A program made the translations under genes and the position numbers. Positions 60,277-64,000 of a stretch of DNA of 64,000 nucleotides are shown piece after piece. The DNA lies in assembly GCA_964462295.1 (NCBI GenBank), contig CAYWXH010000003.1:1-64000 (forward strand). Direction: 5' to 3'. This stretch comes from JALVIU01 sp964462295. Its GTDB lineage: Bacteria; Atribacterota; JALVIU01. Position 1 is the stretch's first letter. Each line of letters opens with the position of its first letter. The notes beneath the pieces are model-generated. The model saw only the letters and a program-made list of their open reading frames with translations, made no database searches and was not told where the DNA came from.

Positions 60277-61313
60277 ATAAGATAAAAGTTTTAGTGGTTG
60301 ATGATACTGCTTTAATGAGAAAGCTTATATCTGATATCCTTACAAGGGATCCTGAGATAGAAGTCATAGGTACAGCACCAGATGGTTACTTGGCAATACA
60401 AAAGATTAAAAGACTTAAACCAGATGTTGTAACTATGGATGTAGAGATGCCAAGAATGGATGGTCTTACTGCACTTTCTAAGATCATGGAAGAACATCCT
60501 GTCCCTGTAATAATGGTAAGTAGTCATACATATGAGGGGGCAAAAGTGACCCTTGAGGCACTCGAACTTGGTGCCTTTGATTTTATCCCTAAGCCTACGG
60601 GTATAAGGAGTGAAGCCTTTTCTATTATTGCTGATAATCTAATTGCAAAGGTAAAAGCTGCGGCAATGGCAAAATTGAAAAGAATAGAGAAAAAGAAAGA
60701 GGAAACAGAGACTCCAAGTATTAAAAAAATTGGGAGTAAAAAGTTTACGGCTAGTATAGTGGGTATAGGTATATCTACAGGGGGTCCCCCATCTTTGAGG
60801 ACAATATTTAGGGAGTTTCCCGAAGATTATCCTATACCTATAACAGTAGTACAGCATATGCCTCCTGGCTTTACCCGTGCACTTGCAGAGCGTTTGGACA
60901 AGATATCCAAGCTTCATGTAAAAGAGGCCGAACAGGGGGAGAGGCTGGAAAAGTACACAGCATATATAGCACCTGGAGATTACCATATGGAAATAAGAAA
61001 TGGAAGAGTTGTTCTTAAGAAGGGTGAACGTATCTGGGGGCAAAGACCTGCAGCAGACCCTATGTTTTTTTCTATAGCAGAGGAGTATGGCAAATTTTCG
61101 CTTGGAGTAGTTATGACAGGTATGGGAAGAGATGGGGCACAAGGGCTTAAGAAAATAAAGGAGAGGGGTGGGAAAACTATAGCCCAAAACAAGGAGACAT
61201 GTGTAGTTTTTGGGATGCCAAGGGTGGCAATCGAAGAAGGTAGTGTCGACCTTGTAGTACCCCTTGAAGAGATTCCTGATGCTATTATTAAAATGAGTAT
61301 TAAGGAGGAGTGA
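60273..61313 (+). CDS. cheB: Chemotaxis methylesterase CheB
   Basis: Response-regulator methylesterase that removes receptor methyl groups. 346 residues: receiver domain (1-125) with D10, D11, phospho-acceptor D56 (VTMDVEMP) and K107 (FIPKP); a Lys/Glu linker; and a catalytic domain with S168 (GISTGGP), H195 (VQHMPPGF) and D287 (GMGRDGAQG). All active residues are present. It overlaps cheA by no bases but its stop is two bases before the cheA ATG. Confidence 0.96.
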   Translation: MNKIKVLVVDDTALMRKLISDILTRDPEIEVIGTAPDGYLAIQKIKRLKPDVVTMDVEMPRMDGLTALSKIMEEHPVPVIMVSSHTYEGAKVTLEALELGAFDFIPKPTGIRSEAFSIIADNLIAKVKAAAMAKLKRIEKKKEETETPSIKKIGSKKFTASIVGIGISTGGPPSLRTIFREFPEDYPIPITVVQHMPPGFTRALAERLDKISKLHVKEAEQGERLEKYTAYIAPGDYHMEIRNGRVVLKKGERIWGQRPAADPMFFSIAEEYGKFSLGVVMTGMGRDGAQGLKKIKERGGKTIAQNKETCVVFGMPRVAIEEGSVDLVVPLEEIPDAIIKMSIKEE

Positions 61314-61315
61314 CT

Positions 61316-63502
61316 ATGGGAGATACTTATGATACCAGCCAATATATAAGCATATTTCTCTCAGAGGCTGAAGACCAACTTGAGAAAATAGAACAGGCTC
61401 TTTTAGAATTAGAAAAAGAAAGTGATAATAAAGAAGTATTAAATGAGATGTTTAGATATTTCCATACCCTTAAAGGTTCATCTGCAGCTATGGGGTTCAC
61501 CCTCATGTCAGAGGTGGCCCACAAAGGTGAAAATATCTTGGATAAGATTAGAAAAGGAGAGATGGAAGTTACCTCAGATATAGTCGATCTCATGTTTGAA
61601 TGCTTGGATACCCTAAATGCTATGAAGGATATGATAGAAAATGGAGAAGAGCCTGTAATGGATGTAGATGAACTATTGGAAAAGTTAGAAAAGGCAGCAT
61701 CAGGCACTCCTTCTTCATCTACCGATAAAAAAGAAAAAGAAGAAGTAAAAGAGGAACAAAAAGAAGAACCTCAGGAAAGGAGCTTTGAGGGGGATATAGG
61801 GATAGAGTTGAATGAATACGATAAGTTAGTCCTCGAAGAGGCAGAACAGAAGGGCTTAAATATTTATTATATAGAGGTCACCTTATCTTCAGAGACACTC
61901 ATGAAAGCAGTAAGGGCATTTATGGTATTTAATAAATTAAAGGAAATGGGAGAAGTAGTAAAATCCGTACCTGATGCCTCTGACCTTGAAGCAGAAAAGT
62001 TTGATAGAGATTTTAAACTTATATTTATCTCGAAAGAAGATAAAGATGTTGTTTATAAAGCAATAGCTAATATCTCTGAAATAGAAAGGGTTGAGATAAA
62101 GCCCTTGAAGGCAAAAGAGGCTATCTCTGGAAAAGGATCTCAACCTTTGGAGGAAAAGACGGTTCCAAAAGAGGAGACAAAAAAAGAGCAAGATGTAAAA
62201 AAGGTAGAAAAAACTGCTCAAACACAACCCAAGGCTGCAAAAGATAAAGCTCAGGCAAAACCTCAAAAGAAACAAGAACATACCATAAGGGTAAGTATAG
62301 AAAAGTTAGATGTGCTTTTGAACCTGGTAGGGGAGCTTGTTATAGATAGAAGTAAACTTGCCCAGATTGGGGAGATTTTAGAGGCAAGGTATAAAGAAAG
62401 TGAAATATCAGATGAACTTCGTGATACAGTATCTCATATTGAGAGAATAGCAAATGACCTTCAGGAAAATATAATGAAGGCAAGGATGCTTCCTATAGGT
62501 CAGTTATTTAGTAGATTTCCTCGAATGATGAGGGATCTTTCCCGGAAAATGGGGAAAAAGATAAACTTCATCATGAGCGGTGAAGACACAGAACTTGATA
62601 GAACTGTGATAGAAGAAATGGGAGACCTCCTTATACATCTTTTGAGAAATGCTGTAGATCATGGAATAGAACCAGAAGAAGAAAGGATTGCAAAAGGAAA
62701 AGATCCTGTAGGTACTATAAAGTTAAGCGCAAGGCATGAAGAGAGTCATATTATAATAGAGATTGAGGACGATGGAGGGGGAATAGACCCTGAAAAGATA
62801 AAAGAGGCAGCGATTCGTAAGGGTTTTGCAACACCTGAGGAACTTTCAAGACTTTCAGATGAGGAGATTATAAACTTTATCTTTTTACCTGGATTTAGTT
62901 CTGCAAAAAAGGTTACAGATGTCTCAGGTAGGGGTGTTGGTCTTGATGCAGTAAAAGATGGAATTGAGCGCCTTAAAGGTCAGATAGAGGTAGAGTCAGT
63001 ACCAGGTAAAGGAAGTAAGTTTATATTGAAACTCCCACTAACCCTTGCTATAATAAAGGCGCTCTTAGTTGAGGCTATAAATATTACTTTTGCAATTCCA
63101 CTTATCTCTGTGGAAGAGATTATAAGGATAAAAAATGAGGAGATTCCTTCTCGTGTTAAAATGGTTAAGGGCCATAGGGTAATTAAATTAAGGGGAATGG
63201 TATTGCCCTTGGTAAGTATGGGTGAGATATTTGATATGGAAGATAAGGAAAAGGACCCTGATAGGATGCTTATAGTAGTTGTAAAAGCTGATCAGAGAAA
63301 ACTTGGAATAATAGTTGATGAACTTATAGGAGGTCAAGATGTAGTAATTAAGAGCTTAGGGGCTTATCTTGGAAAGGGTAGGCTCTTTGGAAAGATTCCA
63401 GGGCTTGCAGGTTCCACAATACTGGGAAGTGGAAAGGTGGCCCTTATTCTGGATATAGCTACTTTAGTAAAAGATATCGAAAAAAAGACAAGGAGGGAAT
63501 AA
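61316..63502 (+). CDS. cheA: Chemotaxis histidine kinase CheA
   Basis: Kinase that phosphorylates CheY and CheB. 728 residues: Hpt domain (1-110) with H50 in RYFHTLKGSS; a Glu/Lys linker; a P2-like CheY-binding domain (about 160-260); a second linker rich in Lys; dimerisation domain (about 320-390); HATPase (N-box HLLRNAVDHGIEPEE, G motif EDDGGGID, ATP lid GRGVGLDAVKDGI); and a C-terminal CheW-like domain. ATG 61316 is chosen with AAGGAGG seven bases upstream; the GTG at 61310 overlaps it. Full length for the family. Confidence 0.96.
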   Translation: MGDTYDTSQYISIFLSEAEDQLEKIEQALLELEKESDNKEVLNEMFRYFHTLKGSSAAMGFTLMSEVAHKGENILDKIRKGEMEVTSDIVDLMFECLDTLNAMKDMIENGEEPVMDVDELLEKLEKAASGTPSSSTDKKEKEEVKEEQKEEPQERSFEGDIGIELNEYDKLVLEEAEQKGLNIYYIEVTLSSETLMKAVRAFMVFNKLKEMGEVVKSVPDASDLEAEKFDRDFKLIFISKEDKDVVYKAIANISEIERVEIKPLKAKEAISGKGSQPLEEKTVPKEETKKEQDVKKVEKTAQTQPKAAKDKAQAKPQKKQEHTIRVSIEKLDVLLNLVGELVIDRSKLAQIGEILEARYKESEISDELRDTVSHIERIANDLQENIMKARMLPIGQLFSRFPRMMRDLSRKMGKKINFIMSGEDTELDRTVIEEMGDLLIHLLRNAVDHGIEPEEERIAKGKDPVGTIKLSARHEESHIIIEIEDDGGGIDPEKIKEAAIRKGFATPEELSRLSDEEIINFIFLPGFSSAKKVTDVSGRGVGLDAVKDGIERLKGQIEVESVPGKGSKFILKLPLTLAIIKALLVEAINITFAIPLISVEEIIRIKNEEIPSRVKMVKGHRVIKLRGMVLPLVSMGEIFDMEDKEKDPDRMLIVVVKADQRKLGIIVDELIGGQDVVIKSLGAYLGKGRLFGKIPGLAGSTILGSGKVALILDIATLVKDIEKKTRRE

Positions 63503-63505
63503 AAA

Positions 63506-63868
63506 ATGGGTGCTCGCATATTAATTGTGGATGATGCTGCATTTATGAGAATGATGATAAAAAATATTCTTACAAGCAATGGTTATGAAGTTGTAGGAGA
63601 GGCAGAAAATGGTCTTCAGGCAGTTGAAAAATATAAAGAATTAAAACCAGATCTTGTTACTATGGATATTACAATGCCTGAAATGGATGGTATTGCGGCA
63701 GTTAAAGAGATAAAAAAGATCGATCCTAATGCAAGAATTATTATGTGTAGTGCAATGGGACAACAATCTATGGTAATTGAGGCTATTCAGGCAGGGGCCA
63801 AAGATTTTATAGTAAAGCCTTTTAATCCTCAAAGGGTTTTAGAAGCCGTAGAAAAAGCTTTATCCTAG
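63506..63868 (+). CDS. cheY: Chemotaxis response regulator CheY
   Basis: A 120-residue single receiver domain. D9, D10, phospho-acceptor D54 (VTMDITMPEMDG), S82 (the usual Thr/Ser switch) and K104 (FIVKPF) are all present. After phosphorylation by CheA it binds the motor switch; CheC removes the phosphate. It starts three bases after cheA with GGAGGG in front. TMDITMPEMDGIAAV is typical of CheY in Thermotogales and Firmicutes. Confidence 0.96.
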   Translation: MGARILIVDDAAFMRMMIKNILTSNGYEVVGEAENGLQAVEKYKELKPDLVTMDITMPEMDGIAAVKEIKKIDPNARIIMCSAMGQQSMVIEAIQAGAKDFIVKPFNPQRVLEAVEKALS

Positions 63869-63875
63869 CTTTAAG

Positions 63876-64000
63876 ATGAGGTGGGTTTCTTTAAAATTTG
63901 TCAAGCCACATATGCGCTTGGCCAAGTCTATATATTCATCAGATGGTAGGGTACTCCTTGCAGCAGGGATTGAATTAAATGAGCGTTTTATTCAACGACT
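63876..64000 (+). CDS. Start of HD-GYP-type protein (3' cut by window edge)
   Basis: ATG 63876 opens 41 codons without a stop before the window ends. The N-terminus, with FVKPHMRLAKSIYSSDGR and VLLAAGIELNERFIQRL, matches the start of many HD-GYP c-di-GMP phosphodiesterases (DUF3391-like region), which sit in similar chemotaxis operons. The HD-GYP domain itself lies beyond the edge, so this is a partial call. No strong ribosome site precedes it. Confidence 0.6.
   Translation, partial: MRWVSLKFVKPHMRLAKSIYSSDGRVLLAAGIELNERFIQR

Noticed and set aside
60639..61187. 182-codon minus-strand ORF opposite cheB
   Set aside because: Cys/Tyr/His-rich shadow of a certain gene; no ribosome site or family resemblance.
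1..64000. Phage, insertion sequence, CRISPR array or toxin-antitoxin system
   Set aside because: I found no transposase, integrase, direct-repeat array or recognisable toxin pair; the region looks like core chromosome.

Overview
The window is 64 kb of a compact, AT-rich bacterial chromosome. Nearly every base is coding, genes often overlap by 1-50 bp, and no mobile element, CRISPR array or tRNA gene is visible. The gene set points to an anaerobic, flagellated, probably thermophilic fermenter: pyruvate:ferredoxin oxidoreductase, a PPi-dependent phosphofructokinase, a four-subunit 2-oxoacid:ferredoxin oxidoreductase with acyl-phosphate enzymes, an archaeal-type 8-oxoguanine glycosylase, and TtuA (tRNA 2-thiolation linked to heat tolerance). 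CheC/CheD beside flhBAFG and fliA recalls Thermotogales and related deep-branching anaerobes. I cannot fix the phylum from sequence alone.

Layout. 1-10.7 kb is mostly minus strand: uridine kinase (cut by the window edge), a metallo-hydrolase, the glycosylase, a PAS-GAF-GGDEF protein with a DJ-1-like protein and TtuA, then HAD-panB-panE-NIF3. A stand-alone lipoyl acyltransferase and an MFS transporter run on plus. 10.8-17.4 kb (plus): two secreted PEGA proteins, a small Cys protein, RNase HIII, DUF2007, LemA, a B12-type radical SAM protein and a CPA2 antiporter. 18.8-24.4 kb: a degenerate PfkB protein, a CBS-pair protein and PPi-PFK as one unit, then a DUF3352-like protein and a PqaA-like hydrolase. 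24.4-28.3 kb: PFOR with a long structured leader and a clean terminator. 28.3-34.6 kb: a PsbP-like protein, an unlisted 59-residue ORF, AMMECR1 and its radical SAM partner, mreB, mreC, an M16 protease, DUF951 and a bifunctional-nuclease domain protein. 34.6-35.4 kb: smpB overlapping the tmRNA gene. 35.4-49.9 kb: a long co-oriented run (amidase, GerMN, tlyA, a nuclease-like protein, nadK, recN, buk, aminotransferase, ptb, P-loop NTPase, VOR/KOR subunits, DegT aminotransferase, HDAC-family hydrolase). 49.9-64 kb: a flagellar-chemotaxis operon from flhB to cheY, followed by the start of an HD-GYP-type protein.

Working together: aminotransferase, VOR, Ptb and Buk can turn branched-chain amino acids into acids with ATP and reduced ferredoxin. 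The GGDEF protein, YcgR and the last gene supply c-di-GMP control of the flagellum. The most unusual features are the pseudokinase/CBS/PPi-PFK unit, several promoters placed so that mRNA would begin at the start codon (leaderless), and RNA structures built into gene junctions: a hairpin bridging a Shine-Dalgarno to its start, a terminator-like hairpin inside a signal-peptide coding sequence, a perfect Shine-Dalgarno far upstream in the PFOR leader, and tmRNA overlapping smpB.
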